64,000 nt of DNA from Pseudomonadota bacterium (GCA_023404095.1 JAEYDD010000075.1:372001-436000); one strand, 5' to 3'. Shown: positions 22,572-31,627, counted from the first letter of the stretch. The notes: generated by a model not told the origin, from the letters alone. Numbers and translations: made by a program.

Positions 22572-24662
22572 ATGGCAACCGTCGATCAGCTCTCGAATGC
22601 CCTCATCAAGGCTGACGCTGCCGGTGATACCGAGGGCGCCACTATCCTGGCTCGGGAAATCAAGCGGCTACAGGCGGCAGGCACGGAAGTCGATCAGGGA
22701 ACCCAGCCCAGCAAGGGTGCTCGCGTTCGAACCGAGGCAGCTCGGGAGACACAGCAAGCCCCGGAACCCGGCTCATCCATGCAAGACTACATCAACGCTG
22801 GCATGACCTGGCTTGAAGGGGCCGGTGATTTGCCAGTGTTAGGGCCTGCGCTGACTGGCATTTCGGACTTCATCGGCTCCAACGTCTCCGGTCTTGTCAC
22901 TGGGGAGGACCCGGCACAAATCCGCGCCGACGTTCAGGCCCGCCGCGAGGCCCGGAAGGAGCAGTACCCCCTATCGAATGTCTCCGGCCAGATTGCGGGA
23001 ACGCTCGCAACCATGGGCGGCGTGGGGGCCACGGCAGCTGGTGCCGAAGCTCTCGGCATGACCGGCGCAAAGCTCCTCCCACGGGTGGCTCGCTCCGCTG
23101 GCTCCAATGCGCTCATTTCAGGGGCCGATACTGCAGCGCGCGGCGGTGATATCGGCGAGGTTGCGGCATCCTCTACTCTCAGCGGTGGCATTGGTGCGGC
23201 TATCCCGGTCGCCGGTAGGGCCATCGAGCGCGGCATCTCGGCCGCTGCCGACAGGATCTACCCCACGGTCAACGCCGCTCTACGCCCGGAGCAGGAAGCC
23301 GCCCGTCGTGTCGGTTCAGCGCTGATGCGTGACACTGCAGCCAACCCCGCCAGTGTCATGAACGCGGCGGATGAAGCCACGGCACGATCCGCGGGCGTTC
23401 CCATCGTCAATGCTGATCGCGGGGGCGAAACCACGCGAGCGCTTGCGCGTTCTGTTGCCAACCAGAGCCCCGAGGCGCGCGAGACCATCAGCCGCGTTGC
23501 TCAGGACCGCTTTTCGAGCCAGAGTCAGCGGGCAACAGACTTCATTCGCAAGCTTACAGGGGGAGACGCTGACGACCTGGCAGCGCGCGAAACCATCCGC
23601 GAGACGGCGCGGCATGTGAACAAGCCCGCCTATGACCGTGCCTTTTCCCGTCCCGAAGCGCAGGCCATGTGGAACGAGGGCTTCAGTACGTTGATGCAGG
23701 CACCGGCCATGCGCACCGCGGCGCGGATGGCAACCACCCGCGGAGCAAATCGGGCGGCTGTGGAAGGGTTCCGGCCCGTGTCCAATCCCTTCACCGTGGC
23801 CGAAGACGGAAGCTTTGTGCTCAGGGCGAATGCCGACGGCTCCCGCGCGATGCCCACGCTGCAGTTCTGGGACCAAACCAAGCGCAACCTCGACGGGATG
23901 ATAGGAAAGGCGCAGCGAGCGGGTGACAATCCGCTGGTTGCTGACCTCACGGCCATCAAGAACGCGCTTGTGCGGCAACTCGACGGAGCCGTGCCGTCTT
24001 ACAAGGCTGCGCGTCAGGGTGCCGCTGCGTTTTTCGACGCAGAGGATGCACTGGACGCAGGCAGGAAGTTCGCGGTGTCTCCTCGTTCGATCCCCGAGGC
24101 AAGGAAGGCGCTGGAGCGCTTCACCCCACCCGAACGAAAGGCATTCGCCACCGGGTTCGCCTCCGAGCTGATTGACCGCATCAAGGCCGCACCTGACCGT
24201 GCCAATGTCATCAGCAGCTACTTCAAAAGCGATGCCGCTCGCGAAAGCATGGAGATGGCATTCGGTAAGGCCAAGGCAAAGGAAATCGAGGCCTATGTTC
24301 GCGTCGAGGATCTGGCCGACCGTCTACGCGGAGCGATGGGCAATTCAACGACCGCTCGCCAGCTTGCGGAGATGGGGCTTGCCGCTGGCGCTGGAGGTAT
24401 TGGCGGCTATGCGCTTACGGGAGATTGGAAAGGTGCTCTCGCTGGCGCTGTCGTGCCGCGTGCCACCCGCTATGCCTCACAGCAGGTAGAAGGGAAAGTC
24501 ATGCAGCGAATGGCGAGCATGCTTATGTCGGACAAGCGGGGAAACCTGCAGCTTGCCGTACAGGCTGCCGCCCGAAATCCTGGCTATATGCGTGCGCTCG
24601 AAGACCTCGGCAACGCCCTGGCTGTGCCAGCCCGGTCAATGGGGGTCATGTACGCTCAATGA
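22572..24662 (+). CDS. putative phage internal virion/ejection protein 2
   Basis: 696 residues, Ala/Gly-rich and largely helical. Segments with membrane-active character: IAGTLATMGGVGATAAGAEA (about 140-160) and the C-terminal GLAAGAGGIGGYALTGDWKG. Other landmarks are LPTLQFWDQTKRNLDGMIGK-like packing and SRAQASR-type basic stretches. The combination fits DNA-ejection proteins that insert into the host envelope. Lies between internal protein 1 and the peptidoglycan hydrolase gene, the usual order for an ejectosome. Identity is inferred. Confidence 0.6.
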   Translation: MATVDQLSNALIKADAAGDTEGATILAREIKRLQAAGTEVDQGTQPSKGARVRTEAARETQQAPEPGSSMQDYINAGMTWLEGAGDLPVLGPALTGISDFIGSNVSGLVTGEDPAQIRADVQARREARKEQYPLSNVSGQIAGTLATMGGVGATAAGAEALGMTGAKLLPRVARSAGSNALISGADTAARGGDIGEVAASSTLSGGIGAAIPVAGRAIERGISAAADRIYPTVNAALRPEQEAARRVGSALMRDTAANPASVMNAADEATARSAGVPIVNADRGGETTRALARSVANQSPEARETISRVAQDRFSSQSQRATDFIRKLTGGDADDLAARETIRETARHVNKPAYDRAFSRPEAQAMWNEGFSTLMQAPAMRTAARMATTRGANRAAVEGFRPVSNPFTVAEDGSFVLRANADGSRAMPTLQFWDQTKRNLDGMIGKAQRAGDNPLVADLTAIKNALVRQLDGAVPSYKAARQGAAAFFDAEDALDAGRKFAVSPRSIPEARKALERFTPPERKAFATGFASELIDRIKAAPDRANVISSYFKSDAARESMEMAFGKAKAKEIEAYVRVEDLADRLRGAMGNSTTARQLAEMGLAAGAGGIGGYALTGDWKGALAGAVVPRATRYASQQVEGKVMQRMASMLMSDKRGNLQLAVQAAARNPGYMRALEDLGNALAVPARSMGVMYAQ

Positions 24663-24799
24663 ATGAACGAATTGAACCACGCTGCAAGCGGCGCATGATA
24701 GCTGGTTTTCAGCCACCAGCCGATGGGCAGCAGGATAACCGCGGCCAGCAAGTAGCTGAATATCGCGAGCCCTTCGCTGCTCGGCTTTCCTTCTTCCAT
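24656..24799 (-). CDS. 47-residue single-pass membrane protein on the opposite strand
   Basis: Minus-strand gene: MEEGKPSSEGLAIFSYLLAA, then VILLPIGWWLKTSYHAPLAA and WFNSFIH. One hydrophobic segment (about residues 11-29) ending in aromatic GWW at the interface. AAGGGA lies 7-8 bases before the ATG. Its 3' end overlaps the 3' end of the 696-residue gene by 7 bases. Small size and position beside a lytic enzyme raise a holin- or antiholin-like role, but the opposite orientation argues for a separately expressed moron. Function unknown. Confidence 0.55.
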   Translation of the reverse strand: MEEGKPSSEGLAIFSYLLAAVILLPIGWWLKTSYHAPLAAWFNSFIH

Positions 24800-24833
24800 T
24801 CGCGTTTCCCTTCTTCAGCCAGCGAGGCCGGCA

Positions 24834-26882
24834 ATGCCTGAAGCCAGAAGTGTAATCGACACCATGCTAGGCGAGGCCGGCGGCAGAAACCCGCGCGAAC
24901 GATATCAGGACTTGAAGCACATCGCGAGTGTGATGGTGAACCGCGCTCGCAAGGAGGGTGTGAGCCTCGAAGACGTGATTGCCGCGCCAAACCAGTTCGA
25001 TGCCTATGGCAAGCGCCTGCCTCCTGGCGTCGAGAGTTACCGGAGCCTGGCCGAGCGCGCTTTGACCGAGGTGCTTGAGGAAGGCCCTACTACCTCGGCT
25101 ACCTACTATGCCACGCCTGAGGCCACCAAAAACCTCCCCGGCGGGCTGACCTTCGAATCCGAGACAGCTGGACATCAGTATTTCACCGACCCCGATGAGC
25201 GAGCTATCAGGGTCGCTAATTCCGGACAGCCTGCCTTCGGCGGCGGGTACCTGGCGAGCTACGCGCCAACTGAGGAGCAGCCATCCGCCTTCGATTCCGT
25301 GTTCGGAGGTTTCGCAGCGCGCGCGCCGCAGACGCGTGAGCAAGCCATGCCGACCGCGGGGCTTCTGTCCGACCCACAAGAGGGGTTCAGTTCGCCATTC
25401 GGTCTATTGGGCGACCGCATCACAAGCGGCTTTGGTGAACGCGAGAGCCCGCGCACCCCGCTCGGCCTCGGATCGATCATGCATCGCGGCGTGGACATGG
25501 CACTGGGGGACGGCGCGGCCGGCTATCCCGCCGAGGCCATCGGGGGCGGCGTAGTTACCTTTGCAGGCACTGACCGCGGCTACGGCAACATGGTCGAAGT
25601 CGAACATCCAGACGGGACACGCAGCCGCTATGGCCACCTCCAGAGCATTGGCGACATTGCGCAGGGAGACCAGATTGCCCGCGGAACACCGCTCGGCCTG
25701 GTGGGAAACACCGGGCGTTCTACCGGGCCACATCTTCATCTTGAGGTTATGGACCAGGAGGGACGCCAGATCGATCCGGCTTCCGTCATCGACTTTGACG
25801 CTGCAACACGCGTGCCCACCCCTTCGCCGTCGCCCGGCGCACAGTGGATGTCAGCCGCACCGATGGAGGTGGAACGTGCGGGCCTCGCCCCGGCCGATGT
25901 GGCCCCTGGCCCTGGCCTCCTGAATCCGTCCTTGTCCGAGGACCGCTTTTCCGCCGGACCTGTCGCACAGGGTTACAGCGGCCTCCGCGACAGCCTCATG
26001 GCAACGAACGAAGCTATGGGCGCGACAGATCCCTCGCGCTTTGCATCTGGTCCGGTAGCCCAGGGTTACGACGGGCTAAGGGGTGGGTTACTCGCGCAGA
26101 CCATGAAGGACGCACAGCCGTCGCTAGCCAGCACCGCGCCAACGACAGAAGCGCTCGGACAGAATGTCTCATTCTCGCCGGCCGCTTCCACTCTTCCGGG
26201 CGGCCCCGGCCTGCTCTCCAACCCGGCCACGTTTGCCGCAAGCCTGACAGGTGTGCAGCCCAACACGGCTCAGACGACCGCATACTCTCCGGGCGAAGTT
26301 TCCACGCGTGTCATCGGTGGTGCGACCGTCAAGGGACCGGCATCGCCGGAAATCGCCAACCCTGACGACATCAACGCTTACGACCGCGCAACGCCACGCG
26401 CAAACGTCGGCTCTTTCCCAGCGGCACCGGAAACGACCGGACAGAAGGCCAAGAAAGTGGCCGGAACGATGGCAGGAGCTCTTCTCGGAGGCGCCGCGCT
26501 CGGCCCGGTAGGGACACTCATGGGCGGTCTTCTCGGACGGGAGATGAGCACGGGCAAGGGCTTGTTCTCCGGCGCCCCAAGTAACCAGCAAACCATAGGC
26601 GGATTGCTCTCGGAGCTTGGCGCCTCGATCAACAATGTTGGAAGCGGAGCGCGCGCCTCCTATTCGGTTTGGGGTGGCGGAACCCCGATCGGTTCCCAAG
26701 CGACAGCCACGGACGGCTCGCGCATCACGCAGCTTGGCGGCGGTCTAATCGCCCGCACCGACACGAACGGCGTCACGACCACCTTCAACGACCGCGGCAA
26801 CATCGTCGGCAGCCCGGCCTCCTCACGACGGGTTCACTGGACGACCTCGCTCATCCGGTGGCGTATAATGATGGGAATTTGA
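24834..26882 (+). CDS. two-domain phage peptidoglycan hydrolase (SleB-like plus M23 peptidase)
   Basis: 682 residues. Residues 1-~125 are a cell-wall hydrolase (SleB-type) domain: MLGEAGGRNPRERYQDLKHI, SVMVNRARKEGVSLEDVIAA, PNQFDAYGKRLPPGVESY. Residues ~205-320 are an M23 (LytM-like) zinc endopeptidase: TSGFGERESPRTPLG, MHRGVDMALGDG (His/Asp ligands), YGHLQSIGDIAQGDQIARGT, TGRSTGPHLHLEVMD (HxH). Then come two copies of an xSxGPVAQGYxGLR repeat and a Gly/Ala-rich tail. Probably virion-associated, opening the wall for DNA entry. The last ~10 residues look off-frame. Confidence 0.85.
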   Translation: MPEARSVIDTMLGEAGGRNPRERYQDLKHIASVMVNRARKEGVSLEDVIAAPNQFDAYGKRLPPGVESYRSLAERALTEVLEEGPTTSATYYATPEATKNLPGGLTFESETAGHQYFTDPDERAIRVANSGQPAFGGGYLASYAPTEEQPSAFDSVFGGFAARAPQTREQAMPTAGLLSDPQEGFSSPFGLLGDRITSGFGERESPRTPLGLGSIMHRGVDMALGDGAAGYPAEAIGGGVVTFAGTDRGYGNMVEVEHPDGTRSRYGHLQSIGDIAQGDQIARGTPLGLVGNTGRSTGPHLHLEVMDQEGRQIDPASVIDFDAATRVPTPSPSPGAQWMSAAPMEVERAGLAPADVAPGPGLLNPSLSEDRFSAGPVAQGYSGLRDSLMATNEAMGATDPSRFASGPVAQGYDGLRGGLLAQTMKDAQPSLASTAPTTEALGQNVSFSPAASTLPGGPGLLSNPATFAASLTGVQPNTAQTTAYSPGEVSTRVIGGATVKGPASPEIANPDDINAYDRATPRANVGSFPAAPETTGQKAKKVAGTMAGALLGGAALGPVGTLMGGLLGREMSTGKGLFSGAPSNQQTIGGLLSELGASINNVGSGARASYSVWGGGTPIGSQATATDGSRITQLGGGLIARTDTNGVTTTFNDRGNIVGSPASSRRVHWTTSLIRWRIMMGI

Positions 26883-27319
26883 GGATTGAACAGCCAACAT
26901 GGGCTTCTGCCATTGGCACCCAGAGCTTTCCCCTATCCCAGTATGTCTTGGAGCAGGCGCTGTTGGCCGCGGCGCCAGGAGGAAAGGTCAGCAAGAAGGA
27001 GTTCGCCTTCTACACCCACGGTCTTGCCGAACTCGCCCCAAAGGATCCGGTGGAGGTGATGCTGTCCCTGCAAATGCTCACCTTGCATAACCAGGTCATG
27101 CGCTTTGCCCGTCGCGTCGGATCGGCCGACACCATCGAGGGGCAGGAACGATCAATTCGAGCCACCAACAGCTTCGCGCGCACCTTCGCAGCCCAGACAG
27201 AGTGCTTCAAGCGCTACCGCTCTGGTGACAAGCAACACGTGACCGTAAAGCACGTCACGGTCGAGGACGGCGGACAGGCCATCGTCGGCAACGTGTCCAT
27301 GGCCAAGCCGCAGCCGTGA
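26858..27319 (+). CDS. conserved phage hypothetical protein
   Basis: About 153 residues. Core: SQYVLEQALLAAAPGGKVSK, KEFAFYTHGLAELAPKDPVE, VMLSLQMLTLHNQVMRFA, SIRATNSFARTFAAQTECF, and VTVEDGGQAIVGNVS at the end. I recall similar proteins in many rhizobial genomes, without a known function. The start is uncertain: GTG 26858 gives a sensible N-terminus; TTG 26879, overlapping the previous stop as TTGA, is the alternative. Confidence 0.6.
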   Translation: MAYNDGNLRIEQPTWASAIGTQSFPLSQYVLEQALLAAAPGGKVSKKEFAFYTHGLAELAPKDPVEVMLSLQMLTLHNQVMRFARRVGSADTIEGQERSIRATNSFARTFAAQTECFKRYRSGDKQHVTVKHVTVEDGGQAIVGNVSMAKPQP

Positions 27320-27347
27320 GTTCGCACATGATTTCGGAGAAACGATA

Positions 27348-27944
27348 ATGGGCGGCCCCGGATCGGGAACATGGTGGCGCTGGAGTAAGCGCGACACGTG
27401 CGAGAGCTACTCATCCATCTCGATCGCCTATCTGCGCGCCAATGACCTTTTGAAGCCCGGCAAGCGCGCCACGCTGTCGTGGTCTCGCTTCGGCCAGCCG
27501 GTCAGTAGCATCGGCATCGAGTATACGAGCTGGGGACTGGCGCTCGAATACAACTCGCGTTCATCGGCCGGCGGGGAGTGGCGACAGATCCGTGAAGTCA
27601 TTCCGTGGGACAGGACAGAGCAGCCATTCGGCGGAACTCGCCTGTGGTTCCGGTGCCTATCCTGCAACCGGCGCTGCGGCGTCGTCTACGGTGGCCAGCA
27701 CTATCGCTGCCGGAAGTGTTGGCAGCTATCCTATGCCAGCCAGCAGGAGGCCTACAGGGTTCCGGGGCTGGCCAGGGCGCGAACGATCCGCCGCAAGCTT
27801 GGCGGCTCGGAGGGCATCGACGATGCTTTTCCAAAGAGGCCGAAAGGGATGCACCAGCGCACCTATCAGCGTTTACAGTCAGAGTGCTTCGACGTTGAGG
27901 GTAATGTGAGCGAGCGAGTTGCCGCGCTCATAGGGGCGGCATAA
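27348..27944 (+). CDS. zinc-ribbon hypothetical protein
   Basis: 198 residues starting MGGPGSGTWWRWSKRDTCES. N-terminal half is beta-rich; residues ~100-125 carry a zinc ribbon with two Cys pairs (CLSCNRRCGVVYGG and YRCRKCWQLSY). C-terminal basic helices follow (RARTIRRKLGGSEG, MHQRTYQRLQ). Similar zinc-ribbon proteins are frequent in alphaproteobacterial phage remnants; role unknown, nucleic-acid binding likely. Last gene of the late block. Confidence 0.7.
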   Translation: MGGPGSGTWWRWSKRDTCESYSSISIAYLRANDLLKPGKRATLSWSRFGQPVSSIGIEYTSWGLALEYNSRSSAGGEWRQIREVIPWDRTEQPFGGTRLWFRCLSCNRRCGVVYGGQHYRCRKCWQLSYASQQEAYRVPGLARARTIRRKLGGSEGIDDAFPKRPKGMHQRTYQRLQSECFDVEGNVSERVAALIGAA

Positions 27945-28127
27945 ATTGGCGCCGCGTTGAAAGGCCATTGCTGTCGTCAGGTCACAGAGACGAAACGGCA
28001 ATCTCAAGCTCGGCCACTGCCGGTAAGCGAGCGAGCTAACCGCTATTCGTTTTGGCCCTCCCCTGATGTGAGCGAAGCACGGAGGAGACTCTGGTCTCGC
28101 CCCCCAGAAGGGTGTAACGCCTAAGAC

Positions 28128-29555
28128 ATGTACGCGCGCCAGCTCTCTGACATATTGGGGCGCTCGCTGGCTGAACCCGGATCTTGGGAACAGACGGCAG
28201 AGCGTTTTGAAAGGCTACGGGGATACAACTTGTTGCCTCGTGGCAGACAGAATGCCGCCGTCAGGCTCTCAGACAAGCAGATTGCCAGTGCGGTCTTAAG
28301 TTTCGCTCCCACTGCCCCAAGTTGGGCCGGACATGTTTCCTTGATTCTTGGAGACCTTAGACCCGTTGGCGGACGTGATGTGTCCTTTGGTCAGGCTGCA
28401 ACATTGGTGGATACAATCGCAATGGTTCTATCCAGCGACGAGTCGTGTAGCTCCGTAGTTTCAATATCGCTGTCGATCGTGCGTGAACAAAATGAGGATG
28501 AATACTACGCCAAAGCTGTGTTTGAGACAGACGGAGTGCGCAGGACGATTTCATACGTCAGCAAGATGGCGCTATCGCTTCAGTCGCCGGGCGCGGAGCT
28601 TAGCTATGACCATGACCACATCACTGGCCCAACTGCGAGGCAACTGGTGTTGGCCCCAAGCTTTTTCAAGCGACTTCGGAGGGATATCGTCATTTCTCGA
28701 CGCCTCGACTTTCCGCCGAAGACCGATTGGCGGGAATACGAGACTGAGGAAGAACGTGAAGCTTTTCACCGCAAATTGGGTGCACGCGCGGGTTCACGGT
28801 TTCTCAATATCGCGGTTGAAGCAGGTGTGACGTGGCCAAGCGAGCCGAAGCGTGTTGAGTTTGCGGGACACCATTTCGTGCTTTTCCCGCGAACTAAGGA
28901 GAGTTCGCAATCCATCAGCATCGATCTCACTCACGAGCGGCTTTCCTCCGTAGAAGCCCGAACACTGCTAAACCGTTTTCTGAGCCTCCTCAGTTGGTGT
29001 GACGATAGTTACGCGGTTCTCAAAGACGGCTGGTCCGGGAACCCCATACCCGTACCCGCTCCGCGGTCTGATGGAGGCGGCTTTTCCACCGCTCCACATT
29101 GGATTTTCTCTCGCTCGATCCCCGATGGCCCGGAATTGCTTCAACGGCTAGCGTACTACCGAGAGGGCCTCAATGCCAGACGAGCAGGCCTTGTGACGTT
29201 CGAGGTGCTCAGCTTCTTCAAGGTCTTTGAAAACCGGTCGAGGACAAAGCCCGGCGTAGAGAGCGCCACGAAACGATGGATCAGAGAAGCCTTCCCAGAA
29301 GTTGCTGCGTCACTTCGCGCAGAGGTGCTCCAAAGCCTCGACGCGCATCGCAACGGCAAATCTGTTGAAGCCTATGTCATGGAAAATTGCCGCGTCGCCA
29401 CGGCTCATGCTTCTGACGCCTTCCCCTCGGACGCCGACGCCTCCCCAGAGATAGGGCGGCTATACTCCGCCGCGGAGCTTATCCACGCGCTTGCAAGACA
29501 CTATATTCGCACCGAGTACCGGTTGTCAGATCTGTACTACTCGGACGAAGTTTGA
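28128..29555 (+). CDS. MauJ-like hypothetical protein (cargo)
   Basis: 475 residues. The C-terminal third (LAYYREGLNARRAGLVTFEV, LSFFKVFENRSR, HALARHYIRTEYRLSDLYY) resembles proteins annotated as methylamine utilisation protein MauJ, a family often found outside mau operons and on mobile elements. No mau genes are nearby, so a role in methylamine use is improbable here. GC is lower than the flanking core genes. Follows the late block after 183 bases, so probably cargo with its own promoter. A defence function is speculation. Confidence 0.5.
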   Translation: MYARQLSDILGRSLAEPGSWEQTAERFERLRGYNLLPRGRQNAAVRLSDKQIASAVLSFAPTAPSWAGHVSLILGDLRPVGGRDVSFGQAATLVDTIAMVLSSDESCSSVVSISLSIVREQNEDEYYAKAVFETDGVRRTISYVSKMALSLQSPGAELSYDHDHITGPTARQLVLAPSFFKRLRRDIVISRRLDFPPKTDWREYETEEEREAFHRKLGARAGSRFLNIAVEAGVTWPSEPKRVEFAGHHFVLFPRTKESSQSISIDLTHERLSSVEARTLLNRFLSLLSWCDDSYAVLKDGWSGNPIPVPAPRSDGGGFSTAPHWIFSRSIPDGPELLQRLAYYREGLNARRAGLVTFEVLSFFKVFENRSRTKPGVESATKRWIREAFPEVAASLRAEVLQSLDAHRNGKSVEAYVMENCRVATAHASDAFPSDADASPEIGRLYSAAELIHALARHYIRTEYRLSDLYYSDEV

Positions 29556-29616
29556 GCGGAGACGACAGTATGATGTGTGCTGGGCACCACGGTAGCGCCC
29601 GCAATGGGGAATTGAG

Positions 29617-29904
29617 CTAAGCACGGCCGCCTGCCGAGAAGTCTACCAATTCGCAGACTCCATAGGCACGTTTGTGTTCATTGAAAAACGCTCTGCCATC
29701 CTCAATCTCTGTGCCCATCCACACCATCCACTCATAGCCGTTCGTGTCGATGGCGCAGAGATAGTAGGTCGGAAGCTGCGGGTGGAACGAGAAATGCCCG
29801 AGTGTGTCGGGATGGTTCTTGAAAGCCCGCGCTGCCGTTGTGCCGCCGTCGAGCTGCATATGGCTGAACCGGTGTTCGCGAACGTTGGGATATCCGGCGG
29901 TCAT
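29617..29904 (-). CDS. hypothetical protein
   Basis: 95 residues starting MTAGYPNVREHRFSHMQLDG; ATG at 29904 overlaps the upstream gene's stop (ATGA), so it is preferred to 29955. Contains AFKNHPDTLGHFSFHPQLPT, YYLCAIDTNGYEWMVWMGTE and AFFNEHKRAYGVCELVDF. Soluble, His/aromatic-rich. Coupled to the secreted protein gene at 29901-30260. Not recognised. Confidence 0.55.
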   Translation of the reverse strand: MTAGYPNVREHRFSHMQLDGGTTAARAFKNHPDTLGHFSFHPQLPTYYLCAIDTNGYEWMVWMGTEIEDGRAFFNEHKRAYGVCELVDFSAGGRA

Positions 29905-30260
29905 TCGGCGCCTGGCCCCACGATGTCCTGGCACATAGACCGATCGGCTCCACATTCCTTGTAGATCACATCGCCAATTTTAATGGTCTGTGGGTTCAAG
30001 GGGTCCAGCGTGAAAATGAAGCGCTCGCCGCCCTCACACTGCCCATAGTGTAGCTTGTCGGTAAGGTTCCCGACCCTCCGGCAATCGTAGCTGTAATCGC
30101 CATCCTTGTCGAAGTGAGTAATGTAAAAGCCCCTATCCCAGAACTCCAGTGTACTCCCATCACTGCCAGCGTACACCGGACGCTGCTTCGGCGCGGCCAC
30201 CGCAAGCGAAAAGCTTCCGAGGATACAGCTGCAGAGCGTAAGCAAATTGAGAAGTCGCAT
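29901..30260 (-). CDS. secreted hypothetical protein
   Basis: 119 residues with an N-terminal signal peptide (MRLLNLLTLCSCILGSFSLA, cleavage near AVAAPKQ). The mature part has four or more Cys (SYDCRRVGN, YGQCEGGER, KECGADRSMC) that could form disulphides in the periplasm. Lies 8 bases downstream of the Cro/CI-type regulator gene, in an apparent operon. A lysogenic-conversion product is plausible but unproven. Confidence 0.6.
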   Translation of the reverse strand: MRLLNLLTLCSCILGSFSLAVAAPKQRPVYAGSDGSTLEFWDRGFYITHFDKDGDYSYDCRRVGNLTDKLHYGQCEGGERFIFTLDPLNPQTIKIGDVIYKECGADRSMCQDIVGPGAE

Positions 30261-30267
30261 GAAGGGC

Positions 30268-30510
30268 TCACCCGTTGGTTTTTACGAGTCTTACGCCTGG
30301 TTGTCCGTGGTTTAAAAACTCGATGCCGGCGGCCTCAAGGATTCTCTGCACAGCCTGCACGTTCGCGGCCCGGCCAGCAATCATCCCACCGCCCGAAGCC
30401 TCCATATTCCGTATAGTGTTGACATTCAGGCCCGCTTTTTCGGCAACATCGCGTTGCTCCAATCCCGCAAGCGCTCTCGCCGCCTTCAGCTGGTTGCCGG
30501 TCGTAAGCAT
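30268..30510 (-). CDS. Cro/CI-family helix-turn-helix regulator
   Basis: 80 residues with an XRE-type HTH: QLKAARALAGLEQRDVAEKA, GLNVNTIRNMEASGGG, then VQAVQRILEAAGIEFLNHGQ. Length and the closing IEFLN-type strand match small phage-like repressors without a peptidase domain. It is divergent from the 30636 gene across a region with inverted operators (30535-30612). Probably governs this part of the element and its own operon. Confidence 0.8.
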   Translation of the reverse strand: MLTTGNQLKAARALAGLEQRDVAEKAGLNVNTIRNMEASGGGMIAGRAANVQAVQRILEAAGIEFLNHGQPGVRLVKTNG

Positions 30511-30534
30511 TCGGAACTCCCTATGAAACTCCGT

Positions 30535-30612
30535 TAACTAGGTACCAGAACTAGATTATTATTGACAAGCCATAATCATCGATTTAGGTTACTAGATATA
30601 GTTACCTAGTTA
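30535..30612. promoter_or_regulatory. operator/promoter region of the Cro/CI-type regulator
   Basis: TAACTAGGTA (30535-30544) and its exact reverse complement TACCTAGTTA (30603-30612) flank the region; related half-sites GAACTAGAT and GTTACTAGAT lie between. TTGACA (30562-30567) with a 17-bp spacer to TAGGTT (30585-30590) is a rightward promoter candidate lying between the two sites. The layout matches a lambdoid-type divergent operator. Confidence 0.6.
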
Positions 30613-30635
30613 CCAAACACAGATTGAGTGCAAAG

Positions 30636-31010
30636 ATGCCGAACACCCCCGTTCCGGCCGCCGCCGGAGGCATGCCAAAATTCGACCGGTCTCAGATCAT
30701 GAACGACGCATGGTCTCACTATCGGAAATTCCGACAGAGCTACAGCGCCTGGCAGATCGAGCGCGGCCACGTAGATGCGTCCTTTTCGCGCTGCCTCAAG
30801 ATGGCGTGGGGATCTGCGAAGAATGCCGCCGCAGCGGTCGCCCGCAAGGTGCGCATGGACCGAGCGCTTGGCGGCCCCAAGGCTCCGCAGCTCCATGCGC
30901 TGCTCAATGCGCTGCAGAGCGTCGATTTTCTGTCCTTCCGCTACCGCGCCGCCGATCAGCGCGCCGCCATCAATGCCCAGATCGAAAACATCATTCAGGA
31001 GTGCGCCTAA
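30636..31010 (+). CDS. small hypothetical phage-type protein
   Basis: 124 residues; MPKFDRSQIMNDAWSHYRKF followed by SFSRCLKMAWGSAKNAAAAV is a pattern seen in short phage proteins related to DUF-type host-takeover families. ATG 30636 or TTG 30624. Stop overlaps the next ATG (TAATG). Transcribed away from the regulator. Function unknown. Confidence 0.6.
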   Translation: MPNTPVPAAAGGMPKFDRSQIMNDAWSHYRKFRQSYSAWQIERGHVDASFSRCLKMAWGSAKNAAAAVARKVRMDRALGGPKAPQLHALLNALQSVDFLSFRYRAADQRAAINAQIENIIQECA

Positions 31011-31318
31011 TGGATACGACCCGTCGCAACATTCTCGCCGGCTTAGCTTTCGCCCTGCCGGCAGCCACTGCAACCGCAACGGCATGCGCTGAAGAAGTCG
31101 CACCGTTCGACCTGCAAAACTGGCTGGATACGGCTGATCGGAACGCGGTCCTGCGGTACCACGCCGCGAGGCTGGCCGAAGTCATGGGTGAAATCGACAC
31201 CGCTCGTGAGTATCAGATCCGCCTCTCCCACGAACATGGATGGCTCACGGTCGTCGGTTGGCCGAAGGACGCCAGCACGGTACGGCGGGAGGCATGCGAT
31301 GTTGCCGGCGCTGTATGA
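31010..31318 (+). CDS. small protein with Tat-like signal sequence
   Basis: 102 residues: DTTRRNILAGLAFALPAATA resembles a twin-arginine signal (RR then hydrophobic run), with a possible cleavage near TACAEE. The mature part (LDTADRNAVLRYHAARLAEV, YQIRLSHEHGWLTVVGWPK) is unrecognised. It overlaps the previous gene by 3 bases and the next by 20. Confidence 0.5.
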   Translation: MDTTRRNILAGLAFALPAATATATACAEEVAPFDLQNWLDTADRNAVLRYHAARLAEVMGEIDTAREYQIRLSHEHGWLTVVGWPKDASTVRREACDVAGAV

Positions 31319-31523
31319 ACTTCGCCGGTCCGCTCTTGAAGCTTGGATCGAACGCGCAATTACCCTGCTCGATGAGCTGGACGGAGACGAGAATCTGGAG
31401 CCGGAGCTTGCCGGTTTCGACAGCCGTAACATGGACGACCGAGAAGGCGACGACGAACGAGAATGGGACCTTGCGGGCGCCACTACCGATCTGGAGTATG
31501 ACGAGGGCTATTTCGGCTATTGA
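31299..31523 (+). CDS. acidic small protein
   Basis: 74 residues, strongly acidic: AIELL-like helix AWIERAITLLDELDGDENLE, then MDDREGDDEREWDLAG. The LD-x-x-DGDxDLE...DDREGDDE pattern is frequent in short rhizobial prophage proteins. ATG 31299 follows GGGAGGC. Function unknown; DNA mimicry would fit the charge but is speculation. Confidence 0.6.
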   Translation: MLPALYELRRSALEAWIERAITLLDELDGDENLEPELAGFDSRNMDDREGDDEREWDLAGATTDLEYDEGYFGY

Positions 31524-31627
31524 GTTCTCCAGAATGCCGAGCGTTGGTGTCTTTACCCTGACTGCATTGTCACTTTGACACCGTCATCACACTGGATTTT
31601 ACTTGTGTTGGGTGGCTGGAGGGATTG

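Noticed and set aside
28128..29555. Functional methylamine utilisation gene
   Set aside because: Resemblance to MauJ is by name only; no mau structural genes are in the window and the gene lies in a phage-derived element.
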